A stretch of DNA of 64,000 nt from the NCBI GenBank assembly GCA_001939145.1, contig LSRX01000082.1, positions 423,173 to 487,172 of the forward strand, in the 5' to 3' direction. The position numbers were made by a program, and so were the translations under genes. How positions within the stretch are numbered: position 1 is the stretch's first letter; the number at the start of each line of letters is the position of its first letter. The notes below the pieces were generated by a model. The model did no database searches, was not told the origin of the DNA, and saw only the letters and a list, made by a program, of their open reading frames with translations. This stretch comes from Symbiodinium microadriaticum (lineage: Eukaryota > Sar > Dinophyceae > Suessiales > Symbiodiniaceae). Of this stretch, positions 11,110 through 22,623 are shown in pieces.

Positions 11110-12500
11110 CATGCAATTTGACCACGACATTCGGCGCAAACATAAAAATTCGCGAAAGTCAAGAGGCTCATGCAGCAACGGATATCTTTAACCCATCGAA
11201 AAGCGTACAGATCCAAGTTCCAATCGCCTTCACAGCTGATTCACAGCTTGATGCTACAATTGCGATGCCGACTCCCTCGGTACAGAATACGGCCCGTATT
11301 CGGGGTTGAAGTTATCTATGGAAGACGGGCTCCTTGATCAGAGACCCGAAGATTCCCGATAGATGTTGATGTGACAAATGACTCACAATGACTTGTGACT
11401 TAAGTAAGAGCCTCACACAATGCCATAGTGCTTTTGGTATTACGCGTTGGGATCTTTAGATGTGCATGGCATCTTGGATATGTGCATTTGACTTAGTCCT
11501 TGCAGTTCCCATGCTGGCTGACAGCACTGCTTGGCTCAAGCAGTATCTAACCGTAAAGAATCCAATCAACTCAAGAAGCAACCAACATAAATCGGACTCC
11601 AGCACGTCAGCACCGAGGATACACCGACATATGGTATGCATTGCGAATACTCTAGGGATGCGTCAAGTGTTTGTCAGGATACATTGAGAATATGCAAGCC
11701 ATTTGTCATGTAATCTATCTTGAGAGTGGCATTCTTATACCGTTATCCACCATTATTATTCATAAAATTCGCTAGACTCGTTGATATGTTTAATAGAAAT
11801 CGTAGAAAAACGGACAGTGTAGAATAACTACTTCGATCTTTCATGGCCTCTCTAAGATCCTTATCGGCGCACAGATCCTGGCATGGTTTGTGTCCACCGA
11901 CAAGGCGTTGTTGGAATCGCTGGATATATTATAATCTTTTGTTCTTCTTCCTCCTTATCTACAACCAAGCAGGGACATGCAGACTAGTGACTCATCAAAA
12001 CGCACGGAGAATATCACTTGAACATGCCATAACAGGGGGCTATGATTGTCAAAGCATTCGGGAAGTCGGAGTTCTCGTTGGCTGCGACCGAAAGGATCAA
12101 GCAGCATCTGCCACCAGTTTTTCCAAGATTTGACATAAAGACAAACAAATGACAATGAGGTCTGATGTACTCATCATGTGGTCCGACGAGATCAACATCG
12201 GTTACGAGACCCTGGCTGCGTCGAATGCCCTCTGCTTTCAACTTTTGACCCTGTTTCGTTGAGAAGGGCCTGAAGCTTCTCTATTTCTATGCCAAGACAA
12301 TGTATGACATGCCATCCACGACGACATCTGTAGTGATTGTCTTCAGCGGCTAGGCCCTAGGTCAATGACATTTTTGCCGGGACAAAGGTGTATGGCCACT
12401 TACATCTCAAGGAAGGCTCATGAAGACTCCATATCGGCTGTTCAATGATACATGGGTTGCAATTTGGCTCCAGCGATCCTGTTTTCCCATGATTCCTGAG
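11110..12500. other. AT-richer stretch without supported genes
   Basis: Base composition drops in GC relative to flanks, and frames are short and of biased composition. I see no domain, repeat array or RNA gene here. It may be intergenic or a long intron. Confidence 0.4.
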
Positions 12501-12899
12501 TCATGTCGTGTCTGGATTGTGCTTAAATGAACCTTCAGCGTGCCTGCGCATCCGAGCAGCACGCACGCCGCCAGAGGCCTCCGTCCGGCTATCGGTTTTG
12601 TCTCGGTCGCCCGAACGGCAGAGTCAGGGGGGAGGCTACAATGACTGGAGGGATGGAAGCTGCTGGGAGACCTTCACACCGCACATGTACATCACAGCAG
12701 TGTCCCGCTCACGAAGCCAAGCCTCCTGACACGTCTCTCCAAGCTCGAAAGCGTCCATCGCCTAAGCTGGCAAGACGGGTTGCTGCGACCCGAAGCAAAA
12801 CCCAAGAGGAGAGCGGAGAGAAACTGAGAGAGTTCCGCAGCGAAGCTGGTGCAGCAAAATGCATCTCCGGCTGATCAGATTGCAAGCCGTCAATGTGGT

Positions 12900-13629
12900 T
12901 TACCGACCCTTGCTGCTGCCGGAACACTCAGGGAACAAGGGGCGCATATCCTCGGCGCCGACATCGCCTGCAAACTCTGGCTGAAGAGATGCTCTGACTG
13001 CAATTTCACGACTGAGGGTGCGCCCTGGGCGCACCTGCCCCAGCCGAGTAATCGAGGCAGCTTCTGAGAAGTGCATCAACAGATCCAAGCGCGAAAGCAC
13101 AGCAAAGACACTGCCGCGAGCGCTTGCCTCCGCTTCAAGCCCGGGGCCGGGTCCGCCCGAGGTTTCGGAGGCCTTGGGAAGCTGAGTGGCCACTCACGGC
13201 TTTTCATCACTGCTTTTCTCCTCTACCAAGCAGCGACACCATGAATGCACGTCATGCCAAGGACGCAAAGAGAGATGGTGACATGTTGCCCACTCGAAAC
13301 AACTGAAGCGTTCGTACACCGGGCGGTTGGAGAGGGAGAGAGGAGAGAGGAGAGGGAGGGGAGGGGAGGGGCCTCCACCCATCTCCCCCCTTCAGGGTAG
13401 AGATCGGTTGTGCGAACGTATTTGCATGCGCTTATCCTGAACCCGGGCAGGTTCCTCGACCTCGCAAGTGTCTGCCACTCGGTCCCTTGAAATCCGAAGC
13501 CTCTGATCTCGGCAAGATGCAATGCTTACGTCTCAGCTTGAAGGGTTGCGTGGCATGCCCTTGTAATGGCAGCGCTTGAAAAGGAACTGATCCCAGCATG
13601 ATCGTGTCAGCAACCTTTTTCCTCCTCAC
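12900..13629 (-). CDS. candidate exons, unknown
   Basis: Two minus-strand frames are protein-like. One is 13432-13629 (VADTIMLGSVPFQALPLQGH). The other is 12900-13193, starting ATG at 13193 (ASARGSVFAVLSRLDLLMHF, then REIAVRASLQPEFAGDVGAE). A possible continuation at 12770-12880 reads GTLSVSLRSPLGFCFGSQQP. Borders are not resolved. The GA-rich run at 13330-13370 lies between the two and would be intronic. Function unknown. Confidence 0.35.
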
Positions 13630-13799
13630 TCTGCACGGCTGGAAAGCGCATGAAATGTAGATTGCAGGCGCTCCCCAGACATTTGTTGTCAGTTCAGAGA
13701 CAGCCCTGCTTCAAACACAGGGGTCTCCTAATTATGGTTGCACCCTGAAGCCTTCTCGAGCTCGAAACGAAGTCGCAGTGCGTCTACCTTCTATCTTCT

Positions 13800-14123
13800 T
13801 CAGCTGCCACTGACCTGTGCAAACCCAAACAACCCAAGTACCTTGGTGTGGCTCACAGAAGTAGGTGCACTTGACCCTGGAGGGCTAAAGATTTCAAACA
13901 AAGACTGTAAGGGAGGTGCCTGAGTTAGGCTCTCCTTAACGCGCGATCTTCTCAGAGCGCGTGGCTTCCTCCACGACTGTTGTATGAGGAACGAACACAA
14001 GTTCTGGCAGGGGCCACGGGATGGTATTGACCGACTAGTCATGGCTACGCCTCTTGGGCGCCTTGTCCGGACGGGATTACTGATCGTTCCAGCGCTCAAA
14101 GAACATCCCGCATTCAATGGCAC
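13800..14123 (-). CDS. candidate exon, 107-codon ORF
   Basis: The minus ORF from ATG 14123 ends in SLFEIFSPPGSSAPTSVSHT and KVLGLFGFAQVSGS before the stop at 13800. The C-terminal half looks like genuine coding sequence. No domain recognised. Confidence 0.32.
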   Translation of the reverse strand: MPLNAGCSLSAGTISNPVRTRRPRGVAMTSRSIPSRGPCQNLCSFLIQQSWRKPRALRRSRVKESLTQAPPLQSLFEIFSPPGSSAPTSVSHTKVLGLFGFAQVSGS

Positions 14124-14377
14124 GTGGGAAGCACGCGCGTGCGAGATATGCTCTGCAGTGGAAGCGAGCTACCCCTCTTGCCACGACAAGGTCCCGGCAC
14201 ATCATTCAAAGCAGTAGACCTGAAGAAACCTGCAATTGACCTCTACATCTTAATTGCCCTGCCGGCAAGGAGGCGCGCCTGACTCATGACATGCAAAGAG
14301 GCCAGGAAACGTCAGAAACAGCGAGCGCATGCCAGCGGCGCTCGGTGGCGAGCGTGTCGGGGTAGTCGCGCAGAGTC

Positions 14378-14892
14378 TCACTTTACAGGGTTGCACGCGT
14401 GCGGTTCCCTGAAGCCAGACGCACATGCAGAGAACTTTCCGGGACGGGAAGTTCGAACTGGATGCCAGAGGCTACTCGAAGGATGCAAGTCTTTCGGCCC
14501 TTCCCATCCTTCGGGCAGAGACTCCGACAGCCCTAGGCATGTTCCCGCTGCTGACCTTTGCCGCCACTGCGGCGACGGAAGCTCAAGCACACCTGCAAAG
14601 GCGAGAGAGCCGTAGACGACAAAAAGGAGCTCTCCACTCTCCAGACAGTGCTCTGCTCGTGCCAAGAGGCGGAAGTTGAGTCTGCAACTGATGCTTCCAC
14701 GCGGGCCGTCCTTGGAGCAAGCAAGGCTGCGAAGCGGATGTGGCCACTTGACTTGAAGTAGGTCTCATCACCATTGACCTGAAGCAGCCCTGCACCCTGC
14801 GAAACACAGCCCAAAGGGGTCTGCCTTAAGCGGCTTTTTTGTGCACTCCTTGTTCGGCAATCTTTGATTCTGACAGCCAAAATCCAAAACAT
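14378..14892 (-). CDS. candidate exons, unknown
   Basis: A 119-codon minus frame (14533-14892; LLQVNGDETYFKSSGHIRFA, then RTARVEASVADSTSASWHEQ) and an overlapping one (14378-14665; ESGELLFVVYGSLAFAGVLE) both look protein-like. They may be consecutive exons with a border near 14600. No family recognised. Confidence 0.28.
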
Positions 14893-15092
14893 CGGTCACA
14901 TCAAGGTACTGACGATTCTCGTGACGGGATATCGCAACCGCAAGTCTTGTAGCTAAGGATCCACAGCTCACAGCGACTTCCTTGAAAAGAAACACCACGG
15001 CAGTCATCGCTGCTTACGCAGGCCTCCTGACAGCCTTGCAAGAAGGCTAGCGGCTAGTGGAAACATATACGAAATCCTGGGCTCAAGACTGT

Positions 15093-15431
15093 TTACACTG
15101 CTCTTGAATCTTGAATTTTACCAACTTCTGCGCTCATGCAAAAGCATTGTGCCACCAGGAGGACTGGGAACAGTGGACTTTGGATTCTTTGATCATTCTT
15201 CATTCGAGTGTAGCTGAAAGGTCTCGTGTCTGTTTGTTTGTACCAAATTGTTGCTGCTGCATCCCCGATCGCGCAGATTGGAGCCAGAAGCGTAAACCCA
15301 TAAAGCAACTGGGCGACGAAGACCGGTGATGACAACACTGCAAAGCGAATTGACAAGGCTGCAATGAAAGATACCCATACTGAGATGGACTGACCCGCGG
15401 GCTGATGCTCGAACGGCCTCAGCCGCTCCAA
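15093..15431 (-). CDS. candidate membrane-protein exon
   Basis: A 112-codon minus ORF has two adjacent hydrophobic stretches (VWVSFIAALSIRFAVLSSPV and FVAQLLYGFTLLAPICAIGD). They could form one or two membrane helices, followed by a polar segment with KQTDTRPFSYTRMKNDQ. No start context or splice junction settled. Family unknown. Confidence 0.4.
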   Translation of the reverse strand: MERLRPFEHQPAGQSISVWVSFIAALSIRFAVLSSPVFVAQLLYGFTLLAPICAIGDAAATIWYKQTDTRPFSYTRMKNDQRIQSPLFPVLLVAQCFCMSAEVGKIQDSRAV

Positions 15432-15756
15432 CTACGACTTACGTCTTCAACAATTCCAAGCATAAAGGGTTTTGTAGCGGCGCGTGCTGTCTAGGGGGAC
15501 TCTGCTAGTTGCTAGTGACACTGGTACCCGGCCCGGCGAGCCTCGCAGGTCCATGGTGGAAACCACCTGCAGTCTGTGCAGGCAATGCAGGCCTTTTACG
15601 ATGTTGGCTAGGCGGATTCTGCACATGCTACATGCGAGTCAGCCCCACCAAAGCACAAGGTACATGTGGGGGTGAAGCCTCGTCCTGTCCGCTAGCTTGC
15701 TTTGCAGTGTTCGGAGACATCTGGAAGGCAATACCGGGTTGCCAGGGCGATAGGGC

Positions 15757-15958
15757 TCATTTCCTAAGGGTCTCTTTACTTATTGGTGAGCTCATTTCTC
15801 GAAAACCATGGTCATCATCCTCACAAGTCTCTCTCCTGAGGCCCTGCCTCAAAATTGCCGACGTCGTTGTCGCCAGCCTCTCCGCGACAGGCCCTTCCAA
15901 CTCCTCGAGGGTTGTCAGGTTCTCCAGATCTATTTTGATGATGCGCGAGTTATAGAAA
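15757..15958 (-). CDS. charged exon of an unknown gene
   Basis: Behind a TTTCCCAG acceptor at 15959-15966 an open frame runs to a TGA at 15757. It has strongly protein-like charged composition (IIKIDLENLTTLEELEGPVA, then RQGLRRETCEDDDHGFREMS). The next exon upstream probably lies in 16010-16130, where two frames compete. The frame may also splice onward before the TGA. No domain recognised. Confidence 0.45.
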
Positions 15959-16155
15959 CTGGGAAATCAGTACAAACACACCACAACAGTAGGATCCTTG
16001 TTGTGACGCCATCTGAAAAACCTACATGTCCATACAGTCTGCAAGCCCCATACATGCCTGATAAAACAAACCCAGAAGTTGTCTCCAATAATGCGAGGAA
16101 AGCTTTGCCACACGTGCGTACAGTACAGAGTAAAGTCCCATGCATATGACCGCAC

Positions 16156-16410
16156 ATATACATTCACTCATACAGATACATCTGCACATACATACATAAT
16201 CTTATGTATATATATATACATACACATACACCACACATACATACATACATACATACATACATACATACATACATACATACATACATCCATACATACATAC
16301 ATCCATACATGCATACATCCATGCATACATACATCCATACATGCATACATGCATACATACATCCATACATGCATACATGCATACATGCATACATGCATAC
16401 ATGCATACAT
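16156..16410. repeat. ACAT/ATGC microsatellite
   Basis: Runs of (ACAT)n, interrupted by CATC and later CATG units, continue up to the assembly gap. The long open frames through it (Thr/His/Ile or Met/Tyr/Val repeats) are artefacts of a 4-bp period. Confidence 0.95.
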
Positions 16411-16748
16411 NNNNNNNNNNNNNNNNNNNNNNNNNNNNNNNNNNNNNNNNNNNNNNNNNNNNNNNNNNNNNNNNNNNNNNNNNNNNNNNNNNNNNNNNNN
16501 NNNNNNNNNNNNNNNNNNNNNNNNNNNNNNNNNNNNNNNNNNNNNNNNNNNNNNNNNNNNNNNNNNNNNNNNNNNNNNNNNNNNNNNNNNNNNNNNNNNN
16601 NNNNNNNNNNNNNNNNNNNNNNNNNNNNNNNNNNNNNNNNNNNNNNNNNNNNNNNNNNNNNNNNNNNNNNNNNNNNNNNNNNNNNNNNNNNNNNNNNNNN
16701 NNNNNNNNNNNNNNNNNNNNNNNNNNNNNNNNNNNNNNNNNNNNNNNN
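16411..16748. other. assembly gap (338 N)
   Basis: An N run begins inside the microsatellite and ends at a C-rich edge (C10GGCCCGCCCC) unlike either flank. The edge may be low-quality sequence. The true repeat length is unknown. Confidence 0.98.
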
Positions 16749-16759
16749 CCCCCCCCCGG

Positions 16760-18170
16760 CCCGCCCCGGTAGCTAGGTTTTCTTCTTTATTCTGATGCTT
16801 TTCTTAAGTGGACCGTGGAGCATGTCGCAAACATGAGTCAGCCATGAATTGTTGTGTCAAGAGTCTGTGCCGAAAGCAATCTATATGTTTGCTTGAGCAT
16901 CATGAGCAAGCACGAAAGAAATCGGACAGAAAATGCTGCGAGTGCATGCGCACGCAGACAAAAGCAAGGAATGGCATAGGAAAAATGTTTTGTCAACGAT
17001 GCCGGTGGTCGCGAGGAGCCTACATACACTAGTGAGCGAGTGGGGGTATGGCGAAGCAGGCCTACTGCAGCTCACAAAAAAAAAGAACTTTGCACGGCAT
17101 GGGATCGCACTGTAGCATCCCCATGGCCACCCACGCAGATTTTGTATCAAGGTGGATACTTATCTACATCCCGATGTCTTATCATGTCTGCATCAAGGTT
17201 CACTGTCAACTATTGTAGACTATTGCTGTGATTGCTATTCAGAGCGCTTCGTATATTGTTCAGAAACCTTGTTGACTAATGACCAAGCATTACATATGAA
17301 ATACATGTACTACTTGCTGAGTCCTGTGTTTATACACTTCATTTAGAAACCTACCATTCAGCACCCTTTGAATATTCACTCTTGGGCTTATCAGACCTCT
17401 TGGTAGGATGATGGTTAATCAAGTAACACATTTGTTAGTGTTCCAAGTCAAACATAAAGCAACATGCCGTGGCTGTGTACTGCACCTGAGGTTCTATGTT
17501 CCGTTGCTTATTACGATTTTGCTAGTTTTTCTGTTTGTTTTCAAGCCCAGTAAGGTTAGACATGTTTAGTCTGGGTTTAGTTCATCTTAAGAATCTTAAG
17601 TGTGTGCATAGCAGAAGCCCTGTGCATATTAATTGGTCGGACTAAGATTTGTAGTCTTTTCAACTTCGTTTTCGAAATTTTGCACCTACCAAACGACGAC
17701 CATTCGACAATGATGTGTGTCAGAATTCTGGAGTGAATGATCGTCTTTTGATGAAGGGCTCTTTATTATAAGCACATCAAGCCACACCAATAATGGTTAA
17801 ACACAACGACTACAGCCCCATGCAAACAACAAACAACATATGACACAAGTAAATACACTGTTTTTGTCTTCGGAAGTGTGTGATGAAACCAACATGAACA
17901 TGTTGGAACAGAAACCATACTTCCTACAGTAAAGTTTTGAACCATAGAGATGAAGTATAGCTCTGGACAATGAGCTGTTGTTCGCACAGGAACGTCTTCA
18001 AGCTGAGATGATGACCTAATTTCGTATTGGACAAAATACTGAGTTTCATCAAGGATGCGAATACCTTACCCGCCCATTTTTGCAAACACACATCGCATGA
18101 GTACAGAAGGTGTGCTCTATCACAAATTTCGGTAACACCGGCTTGAAATATTTACCTGGTGGCGAATCCT
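16760..18170. other. no supported gene
   Basis: This is AT-rich, low-coding sequence. Open frames are short and I recognise none. No repeat or RNA structure stands out. Confidence 0.5.
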
Positions 18171-18199
18171 ACCTTTTCAACCATCTCCATAAATTTGGA

Positions 18200-18600
18200 G
18201 TGTTTCGATAATCATGGAAATTGTTGGAAATCTTGGTAAAACCAACACCTTCCATGATTCCCCACAGACAGCTCATGGAAAATGTTGGTTTTACCAACAT
18301 TTCCAACACTTGCCATGAATTTGGAAAAACCTCCAGAGCCGGAGCTATAGTTTCCGGAATCATGGACATTGCAACACTTTCCATGATTCCCCACAGACAG
18401 ATCATGGAAAATGTGGATTTTACCAACACTTTCCATGAATTTGGAAAAACCTCGGGCGCCGGAGCCATAGTTTCCGGAATCATGGACATTGTTGGAAATG
18501 TTGCTAAAACCAACCCAGACAAATCATGGAAAATGTTGGCTTTACCAAACATTTCCAACAATTTCCATTAATTTCGAGGAACCTCGGGAGCAAAGACCAT
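18200..18600. repeat. tandem repeat with internal hairpins, about 127 bp period
   Basis: Two good copies and one partial copy carry TTCCATGATTCCCCACAGAC (at about 18250 and 18379) and TTTGGAAAAACCTC. Each contains a near-perfect inverted repeat: TGGAAAATGTTGGT and ACCAACATTTCCA at about 18284-18313, with related stems at about 18405 and 18524. The GGAAAATGT and CATGGA words recur throughout in both orientations. Confidence 0.8.
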
Positions 18601-18779
18601 AGTGAACCCTGAGTTGAGAAACATCCAGTAAATCCAAAATTTTCGAAGCCTCGGGAGCCAGAAGTGTAAACAAAGGCTTACTTTCCCAGAGACGCAACAA
18701 CCAAGGGACACGAACACATATTAGGGACAAGGCGGCTGACTTGAGCGGACACAACCTATAGGTACGGGAGGCGGGGTAC

Positions 18780-18780
18780 C

Positions 18781-18815
<35 letters not shown>

Positions 18816-18935
18816 TTTTCAAAAAAAAAACATTGTCTTTTCTAGACATACATATTAATTAGCATACACGTATATACATGCACATACACATATATGCACA
18901 TATGCATGTATGCACACACACACACACAGAGACTC
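18780..18935. repeat. AT and AC microsatellites
   Basis: (AT)11 at 18781-18802 is followed by (AC)n, an A10 run and mixed CACATA and (AC)n at 18880-18928. Confidence 0.9.
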
Positions 18936-19306
18936 ACGACAGCAGAGCAGACACAGACTTGTCACTTGTCCATCCAACGGGAGTCCTCCATCAACAAGCC
19001 GAAATCCACGAAGCAGGTCCAGGCTTGGCCGCGTCGTGGCTTGTGTTGTGCCCTCAGACTGAGCCGGGCCCTCCCCTTCTCACAAAGAGAACTTAGTACC
19101 TTATGGAGGTTGTCTGGGAAATGCTTCGAAACATGGAAGGCTTCGTCCTTTCGTCCTTTGCAGTCAGTCAAGTGAGATGGAAGGAGGGAGGTCGGGAGGG
19201 AGGGAAGGGAGGGGAGGGTGGTAGTGGGGAAGGGGTGCGGGTAGTAGCCATGAAAGCAATCAACTTTATATTATAGGGTGGGGATGCCGTCTCGGCGCTC
19301 GCGTTC

Positions 19307-20569
19307 TCACACAACAGTGAAGCGTAGCTGACGAGCGGCCGCCGAGGTGGTGCTGGGCGTCGGGGTACCTGTGGTCGAAACAGTGGTGGTTCCCAGCGTG
19401 GTTGCTGCACCTGTAGTGACGCTTTGAGTGCTGCCCGTCGATGTAGTGGTGGTTGTGGTGGTTGTGACTGTGGCGGTGGTCTCGGGACACTGGCCCAGGG
19501 CATGCAAGTTCTCGTGGCCATTGTCGATGGCGATCGTCCACGCTCGGACGAAGCTCTCTAGCCAAGCAGCCTCGTTGCCAGCAAAGAGCAGCACTGCATC
19601 CGCAGCAGGACCGCTTGGATCATTGCGGTCGCCACAATCGCCAGCCTGGTCGCCACAGCACTGTCCACGCTCTCCACGCCCGGGGTTGCCTCCGCAATAT
19701 TCGCCCCCGTTGCTTGAAACCGCTCCTGGGATGGTATCGGATGTCAACCAAGCGCAGCAGTCGTGGTCAGTCGCAAGGACTGGGCCTCCGTTTCGGCCAT
19801 TTTCGCTGTAGACGAGGCACAAGTCGGAGTTGAGCATCATCTCGTGACCGTCGAAGCTAGTGTCGCGGCCAATGTCGCTGCGCTCCCACTGATTCTTGCC
19901 AGCATTGCCAGCCACGGCGAGCTCTGGGATCCAGCCTTTGGCCAACAAGGAAACGAAGTAGTCGTTGTTGAAACGACGGGAGTTCTCAGGATCGCTCCAC
20001 CATCCGTGGTAGCCGGAGTTGCTCACCTGTGCGCGACCCAAGCTGTGGACACCCATTAAGGCTGCAGCTTCCGTCCAGTCCAAGCCCATTCCATCCAAAA
20101 ACGTCTGCTCAACGGCGTCGCAGCCGTTCTCTGGATTTGGCAAACGACCAGCAGCAAAGTCACAGGTGACTGCAGTTGTACGGCCGAAACGGAAAGACGA
20201 GCGCAAATCAAGCCGAGGGGCCGACGGGTTTGCTGTTTCGTGTCGAGCTCTGGTAGACATTATAACGGCCTCTGCAGCAATCACCAGGAAGTCCGCCAAA
20301 GACACGCTCGTGCAGAAATCCTGGTAGACTTCCCGCAGCGAAATCCCATGCTCTCCGTTTGCCAGGCAGGCAGGCAGGCCGCCATTGTCTGCATCAGTCA
20401 TGTCCGTGCAGGCGTCCGCGCCACCTTGGCCATTAGCAAAGTCCATGAAGTCGTGTCCAGCCATTCGCAGAACACAGCCCGCCCAGTCTGCTTGAGGGCA
20501 ATCCGTGGCAGTGCAGATTGCTGGTAAGCTCTCCAAGTGGCCACGAACAGCAGACACAACGTCCTTATC
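19307..20569 (-). CDS. plant-type heme peroxidase with Thr-rich tail (partial 5')
   Basis: One long exon. Counting from the in-frame GTG at 20557, LRMAGHDF carries the distal Arg31 and His35 in the R-x3-H spacing of the plant/fungal/bacterial peroxidase superfamily. AALMGVHSLGRAQV carries the proximal heme ligand His171. LADFLVIAAEAVIM matches the helix that precedes the heme pocket in this family. The body is Cys-rich. The tail is almost pure Thr/Ser (TATVTTTTTTTTSTGSTQSV onward), probably an O-glycosylated stalk. Expected reaction: H2O2-dependent oxidation of small substrates, probably extracellular given Cys and Thr content (inferred). The frame is open above the GTG, and TTCACAG just upstream looks like an acceptor, so the true start and signal peptide lie in an upstream exon. 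The stop is at 19307. Confidence 0.85.
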   Translation of the reverse strand, partial: DKDVVSAVRGHLESLPAICTATDCPQADWAGCVLRMAGHDFMDFANGQGGADACTDMTDADNGGLPACLANGEHGISLREVYQDFCTSVSLADFLVIAAEAVIMSTRARHETANPSAPRLDLRSSFRFGRTTAVTCDFAAGRLPNPENGCDAVEQTFLDGMGLDWTEAAALMGVHSLGRAQVSNSGYHGWWSDPENSRRFNNDYFVSLLAKGWIPELAVAGNAGKNQWERSDIGRDTSFDGHEMMLNSDLCLVYSENGRNGGPVLATDHDCCAWLTSDTIPGAVSSNGGEYCGGNPGRGERGQCCGDQAGDCGDRNDPSGPAADAVLLFAGNEAAWLESFVRAWTIAIDNGHENLHALGQCPETTATVTTTTTTTTSTGSTQSVTTGAATTLGTTTVSTTGTPTPSTTSAAARQLRFTVV

Positions 20570-21284
20570 TGTGAATCAGCTGTCTTAGCTTGCATCTATG
20601 TGCTGCTGTGAGGTTGGACCAAGCCACGTCATATTGCGCTGCCGTCATGCAAGCCGTGGTCAACACTGCCCCCCCAAGACAAGGCATCAGTTCCGATGGT
20701 GTGGCATTCACCTGCGAGATCACAGACAGACTCCCTCGATTCGGAATTCCCTCGATTCGGAATTCAGCAGGCTTGCTTATGATTATGCTATCTCAGGCGG
20801 CAACCTGGACAGTGGATTGAAGCTGTCCACGACGGCTGCTTTGCTGCAACAGCCATGGGCCATCCGTCCGCGGTGCGCAGGTGTCTCCAACACAAGTGGC
20901 GTCTACCTCGCAAAGGGTGCTCTCACTGACGTAAGCTCTCGTGCATGAAACAGTGGGAGACCGCAGCTGATTAACGGCGGTCAAGGCACTCCCACAAGTG
21001 AGGCGAACAAGAGAGCCCGCGAAACGGCCATCCCTGTGAAAGCTGGACAACAAGACCGCTGCTCAGTATGGCAAAAATCCCAGCACAAATGGCTGCAACG
21101 GGACACGAAGCTTAAAAGCACATCGGGCTCTTGAGGCCTTTCTTGGTGCTGTCAACATGCATTCGTGCAGTGATACTTGCAGCACCAGGTTGGGACCCAA
21201 GCTCTGGGCCCGGCTGCAAGAGCGACCACCAAGAGAACCTGGAAGATCGAAGTCTCGAAGACCCCCTGTGTTTTCCCGGCTCAA
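20570..21284 (-). CDS. candidate 5' exons near the peroxidase gene
   Basis: Three minus-strand frames could supply the missing N-terminus: about 20585-20712 (VLTTACMTAAQYDVAWSNLT), 20793-21053 (ESTLCEVDATCVGDTCAPRT, Cys-rich) and 21063-21284. None can be joined to the peroxidase exon with certainty. A 16-bp tandem duplication (CCTCGATTCGGAATTC twice) sits at about 20731-20763. Confidence 0.3.
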
Positions 21285-22200
21285 GCTCTTGAACAGCCCG
21301 TAAACCCTTTAAACTCTCGAGCCGAGGCCCGGCGATAGTGCCAGTCGCCGAAGAACGAGCTGCTTAAATGCAGGGCTCCACCACAAATGTTGTAGACTGT
21401 GTAGGGACAGACCAGGCTGACCCGCTGTCTAGGATGTCCCTAGTTAACCACGATGCCAAGAGCAGCACCAGATCTGCTGAGCCGGCTGTGCCATCCCCAA
21501 TGGCAGGGATCCATCGCCGAAGCTGAGAAATCGCTCTAAGCATTGGCTGGTCAACTAGCTAGTGGGCGGATTTGCTACTACGGGGCGCAGACCACGTGAA
21601 ACCCGAATCCGACGATTTTGGATGGAGCGATGGCTTGCAAGCGAGACTCGGGACCCGGGACACTTGTGGAGAGTGTTCCAGGCTGGCGCATGGATCCACG
21701 TGTTGCGCATGATGCATGTTCTCTGGTGGAACCGCACACGGCTGCACTCTCTTGTCCAGCTCCCGTGTCCGAACTGGTTTCGTATCTGTCCTAGGTCACC
21801 GACAGTGCGACCACGTTTTGAAGGTTGTGGGGCGTTTGCTCGCATCAAGCCCTGCTCGCCACCGGGTCACTGGGCGGATGATGTTCAAGACCACAGCAAT
21901 CAGAAGTATGTGTGTTGCTTAAAAGCCCTAGCGAGGCCTGCAGAGGGTTCAAGCGAAACCGTCTGCAAACTTCCAATCGGTCGCCATATGCTTTGAAGCT
22001 CAGACTCTGAGCAACTGCGGGGACACTCGAGGTTTCGGCGAGGCTCCAGCACCCCGAACCATCTCATGACAATACTAGATTCCTAGAACTTTCGTATAAG
22101 CACACAGGTTCTGGAAAGCTTTCCAGGCTACTACCGCTAGAACGAAACCCGAGCGACTTCTCCGAAGAGTGCGGCCGATCAGATCTACAGTAATTTGCAC
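21285..22200. other. no supported gene
   Basis: Plus (21562-21996) and minus (21555-21848) open frames overlap here. Neither has a domain or convincing composition. Nothing else seen. Confidence 0.35.
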
Positions 22201-22212
22201 GTGGCATGGAGA

Positions 22213-22461
22213 TTATAGGTCCAGCCTGAAGCACCCCTGCCAAGGCGCCATCCCGAAAACCTGAATCCGCCGGCATGTCCAGTCATCCCCCGAGGCAGCA
22301 AGAGGAGGTGGAAGCCTCCTGTGTCGCTCTCCAGTAGGCCTCACTGCATGGCACAGGGACAAAACGCTGGCTTCCGGGCTTCCAATGTCGAGGAAAGTGC
22401 TTCTGGAAAGTCTTCCCTGAAGAAGCGGATCCCGAGAAGACTTGACAACAAGCAGCGGCAA
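22213..22461 (-). CDS. candidate exon, unknown
   Basis: An 82-codon minus frame (RSTFLDIGSPEASVLSLCHA, then ASGDDWTCRRIQVFGMAPWQ) looks protein-like. No start context, splice sites or family recognised. Confidence 0.28.
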   Translation of the reverse strand: MPLLVVKSSRDPLLQGRLSRSTFLDIGSPEASVLSLCHAVRPTGERHRRLPPPLAASGDDWTCRRIQVFGMAPWQGCFRLDL

Positions 22462-22623
22462 CTTTGAGGGTAGAGATTGCTTACTTCACTGCAATGGGCC
22501 AAACCATGGAATACATCGCTGCAAGGGTCTTACCCAAACTGACTGGAGTGCAAACTGACAACTCACGCCGCAAAAACTGAAGATGGTTGATGTACATTAC
22601 TTTAGCTTAGTGATATCTCTACT

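Noticed and set aside
11043..11150. PNDLLTKH phrase resembling the C-terminal end of copia RNase H
   Set aside because: Upstream sequence shows no RNase H motifs; a chance match of a few residues is likely.
16079..16795. 238-codon ORF across microsatellite and gap
   Set aside because: It is Thr/His/Ile repeats from (ACAT)n plus N translation; not a protein.
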